Source: CAYHGV01 sp964356135
GTDB lineage: Bacteria > Hydrothermota > Tepidihabitantia > CAYHGV01
Reading direction: 5' to 3'
DNA length: 18,459 nucleotides
Assembly (NCBI GenBank): GCA_964356135.1
Contig: CAYHGV010000060.1
Coordinates: 1 to 18,459 of the forward strand
A program made the translations under genes and the position numbers. Under the pieces are notes generated by a model. That model searched no databases and was not told where the DNA came from. It worked only from the letters and a program-made list of their open reading frames with translations. Below, piece by piece: positions 1 to 6,691 of the stretch. The stretch's first letter is position 1, and each line of letters starts with the position of its first letter.

Positions 1-167
1 GAAAACCAGGATCTCAGCATGAGAGATAATTTTACAGGGAAATTTGGACTTGACCGCAATTCGTTTGAGCATATAACCTTTACTTAAAGAACATTCGTGC
101 TATTCGCCATCATTCATCTTATATAAACAAATTCGTTTGATTCGCTGTCATTTGACATATTTGTGCT

Positions 168-650
168 TTATAGTTTGTACCCGATTTTGCGCAATAATTC
201 TTTCCGCCATTTAATGTCCGGCTCAGCTTCAATTCCTTTCGGTTTTGAGCCGTCAACCACGCCCAATATTCCCCGACCCTGCTCGCTTTCAGCAATTATG
301 ACCTCGATCGGATTTGCAGTGGCGCAGAAGATGGAACAGACTTCAGGTACGGCTTTTATTGCCCCCAGAACATTTATCGGATAGGCGTTTCGGAGGAAAA
401 CAATAAAACTGTGGCCGGCACCGATATTATAAGCGTTCTGGGCGGCAAGATTTTTAAGCTCGTCGTCATTGCCTTCGGTTCGCACCAGGCAGGCACCGGA
501 CGATTCGCAGAAACCGATTCCGAATTTTATATTAGGAACTGAATTGACCAGCGCCTCATATAAATCCTCGACTGTTTTAATAAAATGGGTCTGGCCGATA
601 ATGATATTTACATCTTCAGGCTTATCAACCTTAACAGTCTTCAACTCCAT
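168..650 (-). CDS. Adenosine-specific kinase family protein (DUF355-like)
   Basis: 160 aa, which is the usual full length of this small single-domain family, known mainly from thermophilic archaea and some bacteria. Family members are annotated as adenosine-specific kinases from structural and binding work; the physiological role is poorly known. Visible conserved blocks are GIGFCESSG (residues 44-52), NIGAGHSF around H80, FCATANP (108-114) and GRGILGVVDG (125-134). No signal peptide or membrane segment is seen. The ATG at 650 is preceded by AAGGAGGATGT, a strong ribosome binding site, which fixes the start. It lies 53 nt downstream of the acyl-CoA carboxylase gene on the same strand and is probably the last gene of that transcript. 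The assignment to the family is by sequence recognition and is fairly sure; the substrate here is inferred. Confidence 0.85.
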   Translation of the reverse strand: MELKTVKVDKPEDVNIIIGQTHFIKTVEDLYEALVNSVPNIKFGIGFCESSGACLVRTEGNDDELKNLAAQNAYNIGAGHSFIVFLRNAYPINVLGAIKAVPEVCSIFCATANPIEVIIAESEQGRGILGVVDGSKPKGIEAEPDIKWRKELLRKIGYKL

Positions 651-703
651 ACATCCTCCTTAGAATACTAAAAATTAAAAATGAAAATTGCAAAATGCAA
701 ATT
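651..703. repeat. AT-rich degenerate AAAATGCAAAAT-type spacer
   Basis: The 53-nt gap between the carboxylase and kinase genes holds the kinase ribosome binding site (by 651-661) and an A-rich run built of variants of AAAATGAAAATTGCAAAATGC (about 670-700). A closely similar run in the opposite orientation follows the DUF35 gene at 2416-2441. The two runs bracket the carboxylase gene. They look like a low-complexity dispersed repeat. No function is visible. Confidence 0.45.
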
Positions 704-2311
704 CTACATTCTGAACACTCCAAAACGGTGGTCGGGGATAGGGGTGTTTAAGGACATCGCTATTCCTAACGCTAAAACATTTCGAGTATCCAACGGGTCG
801 ATGATGCCGTCGTCCCAGAGCCGGGCGGTAGAAAAATATGCCGACGATTCTTCTTCGTATTTTTTCAAGATCGGCGTTTTGAATTTCTCCTGTTCTTCTT
901 CGGTCATCGTAAGACCTTTCTTTTTGAGGGCATCCATCTTTACGGTTAATAAGACATTCGCCGCCTGCTCACCGCCCATCACACAGATTTTGGCATTGGG
1001 CCACATCCATAAAAGGCGAGCGTTATACGCTCGCCCACACATCGCATAGTTGCCCGCACCGTAAGAGCCGCCAATAATCACTGTAAACTTCGGCACATCG
1101 GCATTGGCAACCGCGTGCACCATTTTCGCTCCGTCTTTGGCGATTCCGCCGTGCTCGTATTCTTTGCCGACGATGAATCCGGTGATATTCTGCAAAAAGA
1201 GGAGCGGAATTTTGCGAACCGCACAGAGTTCGATGAAGTGAGCGCCTTTAAGGGCGCTTTCCGAGAATAAAACGCCGTTGTTGGCTAAAATTCCTACCGG
1301 GTAGCCCATAATCCGGGCAAATCCGCAAACCAGGGTCTGGCCGTAGAGCTCTTTGAATTCGTGGAACCGGCTGCCGTCCGCAATCCGGGCAATGACCTCG
1401 CGCATATCGAACTGTCGGCGAATGTCACCGGGAATGACACCGTAGAGTTCCTTCGGGTCGTAGTTCGGTTCTTCCGGTTCGGCAATATCGAGTTCGAACT
1501 TTTTATTTTGCCCAAGATTCTGGACGATATTCCGCGTTATCTCGATCGCATGCTGGTCGTTTTGAGCGTAGTGGTCGGATACTCCGGAAATCCTGCAGTG
1601 GACATCGGCGCCGCCCAGGTCTTCCGGCGTCACATCCACCCCGGTTGCTGCTTTTACCAGAGGCGGACCGCCGATAAAAATCGTCCCCTGCTGTTTGACA
1701 ATGACCGTTTCGTCGGACATTGCCGGCACATAAGCTCCACCCGCAGTGCACGACCCTAAGACGACCGATATCTGGGGAATACTAAAAGCCGACAGCCGTG
1801 CCTGGTTGTAGAAAATCTTTCCGAAGTGGTCTTTATCCGGGAAGGTGCCGACCTGGAGCGGTAGGAAAATGCCGCCCGAGTCAACGAGGTAGACACAGGG
1901 GAGACGATTTTCCAATGCGACTTCCTGGGCGCGGACGTGCTTTTTAATCGTTTCCGGGAAATAGGTTCCGCCTTTGACGGTTGCGTCATTGGCAACGATT
2001 AAAACTTCGCGGTTGTGGACGAGACCGATGCCGGTGATGATGCCGGCACCCGGGGCTTCGTTATCGTGCATGTCCCAGGCAGCCAATGAACTTAACTCCA
2101 GAAACGGTGTATTCTTGTCGAACAAGAGGTCGAGCCGCTCGCGGGCGGGCAGTTTGCCGCGTGCTTTGTGTTTTTCAAGAGCTTCGGGGGAACCGCCTTT
2201 TTTTACCTGTTCAAGCCGCTGCTTGAACTGCTTGACCACCTGCTCCATCGCCGTGAAGTTCTCTTTGTATTCCTGGGAAGTAGTTTTAATCCGGCTTTCT
2301 AATCTAAACAT
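704..2311 (-). CDS. Acyl-CoA carboxylase beta (carboxyltransferase) subunit, methylcrotonyl-CoA carboxylase type
   Basis: 535 aa, full length for the family. It transfers CO2 from carboxybiotin to an acyl-CoA. The sequence follows the 3-methylcrotonyl-CoA carboxylase beta pattern rather than the propionyl/acetyl type: an LESRI..TSQEY..N...M N-terminus, NDATVKGGTYFP (about 108-119), the DSGG...FPDKDHFGKIFYNQA block, GSCTAGGAYVPAMSDE in the N-terminal crotonase-like lobe, GGSYGAGNYAMCGRAY in the C-terminal lobe, and a RLWDDGIIDP..TR C-terminus. The glycine pairs forming both oxyanion holes are present. The start at 2311 matches the family N-terminus, but the bases before it (ACCTTCCTCCCTACC) are pyrimidine-rich with no Shine-Dalgarno. 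An ATG at codon 22 is an alternative but would remove conserved residues. The biotin-carboxylase/biotin-carrier alpha subunit is not in the window. It follows the HMG-CoA synthase, thiolase and DUF35 genes, which hints at leucine/HMG-CoA metabolism. The exact acyl-CoA substrate is inferred. Confidence 0.9.
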   Translation of the reverse strand: MFRLESRIKTTSQEYKENFTAMEQVVKQFKQRLEQVKKGGSPEALEKHKARGKLPARERLDLLFDKNTPFLELSSLAAWDMHDNEAPGAGIITGIGLVHNREVLIVANDATVKGGTYFPETIKKHVRAQEVALENRLPCVYLVDSGGIFLPLQVGTFPDKDHFGKIFYNQARLSAFSIPQISVVLGSCTAGGAYVPAMSDETVIVKQQGTIFIGGPPLVKAATGVDVTPEDLGGADVHCRISGVSDHYAQNDQHAIEITRNIVQNLGQNKKFELDIAEPEEPNYDPKELYGVIPGDIRRQFDMREVIARIADGSRFHEFKELYGQTLVCGFARIMGYPVGILANNGVLFSESALKGAHFIELCAVRKIPLLFLQNITGFIVGKEYEHGGIAKDGAKMVHAVANADVPKFTVIIGGSYGAGNYAMCGRAYNARLLWMWPNAKICVMGGEQAANVLLTVKMDALKKKGLTMTEEEQEKFKTPILKKYEEESSAYFSTARLWDDGIIDPLDTRNVLALGIAMSLNTPIPDHRFGVFRM

Positions 2312-2358
2312 GGTAGGGAGGAAGGTAATTGGTAAAAAGGCGAATGGTTAAAAGCCGT

Positions 2359-2414
2359 GTAGATACAGGTCTTCAGACCTGTATCATTTAACAGACCTAA
2401 AGGTCTGTTTCTAC
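2359..2414. repeat. REP-like double-hairpin element
   Basis: Two perfect palindromic hairpins lie side by side. The first has an 11-bp stem, GATACAGGTCT / AGACCTGTATC, with a 2-nt loop (2362-2385). The second has an 8-bp stem, ACAGACCT / AGGTCTGT, with a 2-nt loop (2391-2408). The outer ends GTAGATACAG and CTGTTTCTAC are also inverted repeats (9 of 10), so the whole 56-bp unit is symmetric, as in paired REP/BIME or MITE-type elements. It sits between the DUF35 stop and the carboxylase start. It could also attenuate or terminate transcription, but no T-run follows either stem. Confidence 0.75.
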
Positions 2415-2415
2415 A

Positions 2416-2441
2416 GTTTTGCATTTTGAATTTTGCATTTT
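2416..2441. repeat. Low-complexity TTTTGCATTTTGAA-type run
   Basis: Variants of TTTTGCATTTTGAATTTTGCATTTTC run directly up to the DUF35 stop codon and abut the double-hairpin element. The motif is the reverse-orientation counterpart of the A-rich run at about 670-700. It is probably part of the same dispersed repeat class. No coding potential or regulatory signal is seen. Confidence 0.45.
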
Positions 2442-2833
2442 CAAGTTGTCAGCACCGCTTTGTGGCCGTAGCAGAGGATGCCGGCGTTGCCGTCTTCCTG
2501 GATTTTTCGGAATTCGAGCCTGACCCGCTTGCCGATCGCAAGCTCGGAGAAGTCGCAGTCGACAATCTGGGTTGTGATGCGGACGCCGCCGTCGAGCTCG
2601 ACAATTCCGATCGCATAGGGGGCAAGGTCGGTGAACTGGCTGGGTGCCACCCGGATGACGGTATAGGTCAGGATGGTGCCTTCGTTCTTCAAGATAATTT
2701 TGTCGAATGTCCGGTTTTTGCATTGCGGACAGATGAGCCGCGGAGGATATAAAACCAGTCCGCAGTTTTTGCATTTCCCGGCTTCAAGCCGGTACCGCTG
2801 AGGTATTTCGCGCCAGTATCGTGGGACCGACAT
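2441..2833 (-). CDS. Zn-ribbon/OB-fold (DUF35) protein, thiolase-HMG-CoA synthase partner
   Basis: 130 aa, typical for the DUF35 family: an N-terminal helical segment, a rubredoxin-like zinc ribbon with C21-x2-C24 and C35-x2-C38, then an OB-fold of about 85 residues containing the TYTVIRVAPSQF and PYAIGIVELDGGVRI strands. In archaea the DUF35 protein bridges acetoacetyl-CoA thiolase and HMG-CoA synthase and lets them share a CoA-binding channel. Its start codon overlaps the thiolase stop (TAATG), so the two are translationally coupled. The ATG at 2833 is the natural start. It is not an enzyme by itself. Family assignment is sure; the partner role is inferred from the neighbours. Confidence 0.9.
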   Translation of the reverse strand: MSVPRYWREIPQRYRLEAGKCKNCGLVLYPPRLICPQCKNRTFDKIILKNEGTILTYTVIRVAPSQFTDLAPYAIGIVELDGGVRITTQIVDCDFSELAIGKRVRLEFRKIQEDGNAGILCYGHKAVLTT

Positions 2834-3990
2834 TATGCCTTCTCCAGGATGTGAATTAAAGAGCTGCCACCTGAGCCGCCCATATTCTGGGTTAAGCCGC
2901 GCCGGGCACCCGAAACCTGCCGCTTGCCGGCTTCGCCGCGCAACTGCTCGACGATTTCTACTACCTGGGCAACACCGGTCGCGCCCACCGGATGGCCTTT
3001 CGATTTCAGACCGCCGGAAGTATTGACTGGAATCTTACCGCCCAATGCGGTCATTCCCGATTCGGCAGCAGAGCCGCCTTTTCCCCGTTCGACGAATCCC
3101 AACGCCTCAAGGATGCAAATTTCAGCAATCGTGAAGCAGTCGTGAACTTCGGCAAGATGGATATCAGCCGGCTGGCAATTTGCCATTTTGTAGGCTGCTT
3201 GTGCCGCTTTGATGACCGATTTAAATTCGGTCAGGTCTTTCCGGTTATGCAAAGCGATGGCATCGGTCGCATGCCCCGAGCCCGATATTTTGACCACCGG
3301 ATGTTTTGAAATCTTTTTCGCGAGTTCAACCGGGCAGAGGATGAGCGCGGCTGCACCGTCGGTGATCGGCGAGCAGTCTAAAATCGTCAGCGGGTCAGCG
3401 ATCATCGTCGCTTTCATCACATTTTCTAAACAAATCTCAAATGGATACTGGGCATTGGGATTGAGCGCACCATGCTTATGATTTTTTACTGCGACTCCGG
3501 CAAGCTGTTCACGGGTCGTCCCGAACTGGTGCATATGACTGCGGGCGATCATGGCATAGAGACCGGGGAAGGTCACGCCTTGATAGACCTCCCAATCCTG
3601 GTCGGCAGCCGTGGCTAACGCATAGGTCGCACCATCGCCGGAGATGTCGGTCATCTTTTCCACTCCGCCGACGAGCACGATGTCGTTTAATCCGGATGCG
3701 ACATCGATGAATGCCTGCCGGACGGCAAGTCCGCCCGATGCGCACGCCGATTCGACGCGCACCGCGGGAATCGGTGCAATGCCCAAATAATCGGCTAACA
3801 GGGATGAAAGGTGTTCCTGACCGACGAATAACCCCGAGGTCATACAGCCTACATACATCGCATCGACCCGGTCAACGCCAGCATCGTCGATCGCCCTCAG
3901 TGCCGCTTCGACAAAAATATCGCGCAGAGACTTATCCCAGAGCTCGCCCCATTTATTCATTCCAATTCCGATAATCGCAACATCGCGCAT
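2833..3990 (-). CDS. Thiolase family protein (acetyl-CoA acetyltransferase, archaeal/SCP2-like)
   Basis: 385 aa. Expected to condense two acetyl-CoA to acetoacetyl-CoA in front of HMG-CoA synthase. The nucleophilic cysteine is C83 in VESACASGG; the NExH-like loop is EVHDCFTIAE (281-290, H283), followed by NTSGG (323-327) and GHPVGATG (332-339, H333). These fit the archaeal acetoacetyl-CoA thiolase/SCP2 thiolase branch that works with a DUF35 partner, not the classical biosynthetic PhaA type. The ATG at 3990 is preceded by AGGAGATAAA. It overlaps the DUF35 gene by one base and lies 172 nt after the HMG-CoA synthase gene. A role in acyl-CoA degradation is possible, but the three-gene context favours acetoacetyl-CoA supply to HMG-CoA. 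Confidence 0.9.
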   Translation of the reverse strand: MRDVAIIGIGMNKWGELWDKSLRDIFVEAALRAIDDAGVDRVDAMYVGCMTSGLFVGQEHLSSLLADYLGIAPIPAVRVESACASGGLAVRQAFIDVASGLNDIVLVGGVEKMTDISGDGATYALATAADQDWEVYQGVTFPGLYAMIARSHMHQFGTTREQLAGVAVKNHKHGALNPNAQYPFEICLENVMKATMIADPLTILDCSPITDGAAALILCPVELAKKISKHPVVKISGSGHATDAIALHNRKDLTEFKSVIKAAQAAYKMANCQPADIHLAEVHDCFTIAEICILEALGFVERGKGGSAAESGMTALGGKIPVNTSGGLKSKGHPVGATGVAQVVEIVEQLRGEAGKRQVSGARRGLTQNMGGSGGSSLIHILEKA

Positions 3991-4026
3991 TTTATCTCCT
4001 AATTAAGATTATTTAAAAAAAGATTG

Positions 4027-4150
4027 AACCACAAAGGGCACGAAGAACACAGAGGTGTGGAGTTTCTAATTGGGATGAAAATATATAATTTTTTTCTCCT
4101 GTTTCTCTGCTCTCTCTGATTCGCCTCGCTTCGAGGCGCCCTCTGCGGTT
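4027..4150. repeat. AACCRC...GGTT inverted-end intergenic element (copy 1)
   Basis: This element lies between the HMG-CoA synthase and thiolase genes. The left end is AACCACAAAGGGCACGAAG... and the right end, read on the minus strand, is AACCGCAGAGGGCGCC.... The two are inverted relatives. Next to the right end is a perfect 7-bp hairpin, CGCCTCG-CTT-CGAGGCG (4122-4138). The interior is AT- and pyrimidine-rich. A shorter relative occurs at 5409-5483. It resembles a non-coding, MITE-like dispersed element. It interrupts an otherwise co-directional operon by 172 nt. No terminator T-run is present. Confidence 0.6.
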
Positions 4151-4162
4151 TAAAAAATATTT

Positions 4163-5209
4163 TCATTCCGCTTTTAGGATTTTTCCCCGGAACTTGGCAT
4201 AGGTTCCGTAGTCGATGTAGTTCTTATTGCTGTCGAGCATCGAACGGGTCTGGGGAGCTTTTGCCTGAACCTGGGTTATCAATTCGGTAACCGTCCAGAT
4301 GAAGGCGTCCGAGCCCGCACCCGAACCGTAGGAGACCATCAGTATTTTATCGCCCGGTTTCGCAACATCGAGAATTGCGGTTAACCCCATCGGCGATGAA
4401 CCGGAATAGGTGTTGCCCAATTTGGGGCATAAGAGTCCGGTCTCGTATTGTTCTTTTTTGAATCCGAGCATTTCAGCAACCCGTTGGGGGAATTTGCCGT
4501 TGGGCTGGTGAAACACGGCAAAGCGAAAATCGGACGGTTTCATATTCGTTTTTGCCAGTATCGCCTGGGCAGCGCCGGTAGTGTGCTTGAAATAGGCAGG
4601 CTCACCGGTGAACCGGCCGCCGTGGCGGGGATAGTGTTCGTATTCGCGACGCCAGAAATCAGGTGTGTCGGTCGTAAAGGAAGAGGTTTCTTCGACCGCA
4701 GCCAGGACATTCTCTTTGCCGATGATGAATGCTGCCGCACCGGCAGCAGTCGAATATTCTAACGCATCGCCCGGCGCTCCTTGCGAGGTATCGGCTCCGA
4801 CCGCCAGGCCGTAGTTAACCAATCCGGCTTGAACCAGGCCGATGCAGACAAACATCGCTTCCGAACCGGCTTTACAGGCGAATTCAAAACTGGCAGTGTG
4901 GACATCAGGGGTTGCTCCCAGTGCTTCGGCTAAAACCGTACCTGAAGGTTTAACCGCATAAGGATGGGATTCGGAGCCGACATAAACTGCGCCAATATTT
5001 TTGGGATCAATTGCGCAGCGTTTTAGGGCGTTTCGGGCTGCTTCGACCGACATGGTTATTGTATCCTGGTCCGGGCTCGGGACCGATTTTTCTTCCAAGC
5101 CCAGTCCCCGTTTATAACTCTGGGCATCGGTGCCCCAAACCTTGGCAATCTCTTCTACTTTGATTCGATTCCTCGGTATATAGGCGCCATAGCCGACAAT
5201 TCCTACCAT
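4163..5209 (-). CDS. Hydroxymethylglutaryl-CoA synthase, archaeal type
   Basis: 348 aa, the short archaeal/bacterial thiolase-fold form. It condenses acetoacetyl-CoA and acetyl-CoA to HMG-CoA, the mevalonate precursor. The catalytic triad is visible: E80 in VGSESHPYAVKP, nucleophile C112 in FEFACKAGSEA, and H234 in FHQPNGKFP. Also present are SYKRGLGLEEKSVP (31-44), GADTSQGAPGDALEYSTAAGA (residues 138-158) and the YSGSSPMGL glycine loop (268-276). The ATG at 5209 follows AAGGAGGGAC. It is the first gene of the minus-strand module and is followed by the thiolase and DUF35 genes, the archaeal gene set. A weak TTGACA promoter lies about 60 nt upstream. HMG-CoA reductase and later mevalonate genes are not in the window. 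The enzyme family is sure; the in vivo end product is inferred. Confidence 0.93.
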   Translation of the reverse strand: MVGIVGYGAYIPRNRIKVEEIAKVWGTDAQSYKRGLGLEEKSVPSPDQDTITMSVEAARNALKRCAIDPKNIGAVYVGSESHPYAVKPSGTVLAEALGATPDVHTASFEFACKAGSEAMFVCIGLVQAGLVNYGLAVGADTSQGAPGDALEYSTAAGAAAFIIGKENVLAAVEETSSFTTDTPDFWRREYEHYPRHGGRFTGEPAYFKHTTGAAQAILAKTNMKPSDFRFAVFHQPNGKFPQRVAEMLGFKKEQYETGLLCPKLGNTYSGSSPMGLTAILDVAKPGDKILMVSYGSGAGSDAFIWTVTELITQVQAKAPQTRSMLDSNKNYIDYGTYAKFRGKILKAE

Positions 5210-5244
5210 TGTCCCTCCTTCAGGATTTGAGCCATCAATTTCGG

Positions 5245-5272
5245 AGCTTACGCAAACTTATTAGTTTGTCAA
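5245..5272 (-). promoter_or_regulatory. Putative sigma70-type promoter of the HMG-CoA synthase gene with palindromic spacer
   Basis: On the minus strand, a perfect -35 TTGACA (5267-5272) is followed after 16 nt by TAAGCT (5245-5250, 3 of 6 to consensus). The spacer contains a perfect inverted repeat CAAACT-TATT-AGTTTG (5253-5268), which could be an operator. The weak -10 lowers confidence. Confidence 0.4.
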
Positions 5273-5408
5273 TGGGCAGAAAACGACTTTAAAGGGAGAT
5301 TGAACCATTCACCCCGTTAGATAATTCTTGATTAAATATCTAACTGGGCAAGAAGAACACAAAGAGCACAAAGATAAAACGTACGAGACAGAATCAGGGA
5401 ATGAGAAT

Positions 5409-5483
5409 TTAACCGCAAAGGGTGCTGAGGTATCAGAGGTTAAAGTACTAAATTAAATTTTTCTCTGATCTCTCAGTGGTTAA
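5409..5483. repeat. AACCRC...GGTT inverted-end intergenic element (copy 2)
   Basis: Ends are TTAACCGCAAAGGG... and, on the other strand, TTAACCACTGAGAGATCAGAG.... Both arms contain a TGAG(G/A)(T/G)ATCAGAG block, so the 75-bp unit can fold on itself. The left end shares AACCRCAAAGGG with copy 1 at 4027. Non-coding. Confidence 0.6.
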
Positions 5484-5529
5484 TTTTGTATTTTTAATGG
5501 AAAAATTTATTCGGGTAAAAACCGGGCTA

Positions 5530-5559
5530 TTGACAGGCAGTTATCTTTCCAAGTATAGT
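5530..5559 (+). promoter_or_regulatory. Sigma70-type promoter of the epimerase-like gene
   Basis: A perfect -35 TTGACA (5530-5535), an 18-nt spacer, and TATAGT (5554-5559, 5 of 6 to consensus). The predicted transcription start, 6-8 nt past the -10, falls at about 5565-5567, directly before the ATG at 5568. The mRNA would therefore have almost no 5' leader. Confidence 0.65.
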
Positions 5560-5567
5560 AGGCGGGT

Positions 5568-6443
5568 ATGGCGGATAAGATTTTAGTATCGGGCGCGAGT
5601 GGCTTTATCGGTAAAGCGCTGATCAAGAGCCTGGTTGCCGAAGGGTGCGAGATTTACGCCCTGACCGGCAGCCCCAAGAATGTACCGTTAGACCTGATAA
5701 ACAAAAAAGGCGTTAAATTTGGTTTTGCTGATTTTACGAAACCGGTCGATTTACGCAAGCTGCCGTTTGGGATTGACTCGGTTGTCCACCTCTCAGGCAT
5801 TTTTGATGAACGGGAGAAGATCGCACGGTATTTTCTGGTTCATACCCTGTCCACCCTCCATCTCTTGGAATATGCCAAGCGGGCGAAAGCTCGGTTGTTT
5901 GTGCTCGCATCCACCGGTGGCGTCTACGGCTATCACGAGGATAAAATTACCGAAGACTGCCCACCGAGCCCGTTCAATTTTTTTACCCTTGCCGGATACC
6001 AGGCGGAGATGATAGTCTCCCAGTACGAAAAATATTTTTCGACCGCTGTCTTGCGTTTATTCTCTCCCTATGGACCAGGGCAGAAAAACGGTCCGGTTGC
6101 ATCAATCATACGGAAGATCGATAGCTATGACCAAATCAAGGTCTATAATAAGGAAAATCCGAAATCGAATCCGATTTATATCGATGATGTCGTCGAGGTA
6201 TTTAAAAAGGCACTGAAGGTAACCGGCAGGCACGTTTTGAATGTTGCGGGTGAAGAGGTGGTGAGTATCGTCGATATCTGTCAGCGGGTCGGTGAACTAC
6301 TGAAAAAAGAGTCGAAGATTGTTTTTGAGCAGAACCCGGCGATTAAAAATCTTATTGGCGACAATACCCAGCAGAAAGCAATCCTCGGATTTGTTCCGAC
6401 AATAAATTTGGAGGCGGGTTTAAAAAAGACCTTGGGTTTGTAA
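5568..6443 (+). CDS. NAD-dependent epimerase/dehydratase-like extended SDR protein
   Basis: 291 aa. The N-terminal Rossmann fold has the extended-SDR nucleotide motif GASGFIG (residues 9-15), VVHLSG (72-77) and ASTGGVYG (114-121) carrying the usual Ser/Thr position. The C-terminal part has LRLFSPYGPGQ (162-172) and NPIYIDDVVEVF (201-212), as in nucleotide-sugar epimerases. Aligning QAEMIV (145-150) with the family's AAEMLV places F139 and G143 where the catalytic Tyr and Lys of YxxxK should be, so catalysis may be lost or altered. No signal peptide is seen. It is the only plus-strand gene and is monocistronic, with a strong promoter and at best a weak ribosome site (GGCGGG). It may act on a nucleotide sugar, or be a non-catalytic NAD-binding protein; the substrate is unknown. 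Confidence 0.8.
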   Translation: MADKILVSGASGFIGKALIKSLVAEGCEIYALTGSPKNVPLDLINKKGVKFGFADFTKPVDLRKLPFGIDSVVHLSGIFDEREKIARYFLVHTLSTLHLLEYAKRAKARLFVLASTGGVYGYHEDKITEDCPPSPFNFFTLAGYQAEMIVSQYEKYFSTAVLRLFSPYGPGQKNGPVASIIRKIDSYDQIKVYNKENPKSNPIYIDDVVEVFKKALKVTGRHVLNVAGEEVVSIVDICQRVGELLKKESKIVFEQNPAIKNLIGDNTQQKAILGFVPTINLEAGLKKTLGL

Positions 6444-6654
6444 ATCCAGATAGACCCGGATATGATAAACCTCGTTATCTGATACCAGTGCTAACTCTAT
6501 CGTCTCTCTGATGGGTTGTTGGATTAAAAGTTGTTGGCTTTTAGTGGTGTCGGGGTATTAAACCTCTCCTGGTTTTGTGGAGGGCTCTCGCTGCTATACG
6601 ACGAAGCAGGACTCATGATTCTTATGAAAGCCTAAGAGTGAAATCCGGTCGGAA

Positions 6655-6681
6655 TTGGGGTGGGGCAATGCCCCATTCCAA
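6655..6681 (+). terminator. GC-rich hairpin between convergent genes, possible terminator
   Basis: On the plus strand TTGGGGTGGGGC (6655-6666) pairs with GCCCCATTCCAA (6670-6681) across a 3-nt loop, including two G-U wobbles. It lies between the convergent ends of the epimerase gene and the minus-strand secreted-protein gene. Only a short T-run (GGGTTTTCC) follows. On the minus strand two mismatches break the stem. Its core TGGGGCAATGCCCCA also resembles dispersed GC hairpin repeats, so a terminator role is uncertain. Confidence 0.4.
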
Positions 6682-6691
6682 AGGGTTTTCC

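Larger units (their letters stand above)
5210..5567. other. Divergent intergenic region (358 bp)
   Basis: This lies between the divergently transcribed HMG-CoA synthase and epimerase genes. It holds a weak minus-strand promoter with an internal inverted repeat (5245-5272), an AACCATTCACC motif (about 5305-5316), a degenerate AAGAACACAAAGAGCACAAAG stretch (about 5350-5374) related to the element at 4027, the inverted-end repeat 5409-5483, and the epimerase promoter (5530-5559). No conserved protein or RNA gene is seen. Confidence 0.6.

Noticed and set aside
1..167. A gene or terminator at the left window edge
   Set aside because: Only AT-rich sequence with repeated AATTCGTTTGA words; no coding signal, no stable stem with a T-run.
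4122..4138. 7-bp GC hairpin as a rho-independent terminator of the HMG-CoA synthase gene
   Set aside because: No T-run follows on the minus strand; it fits better as part of the 4027-4150 repeat element.
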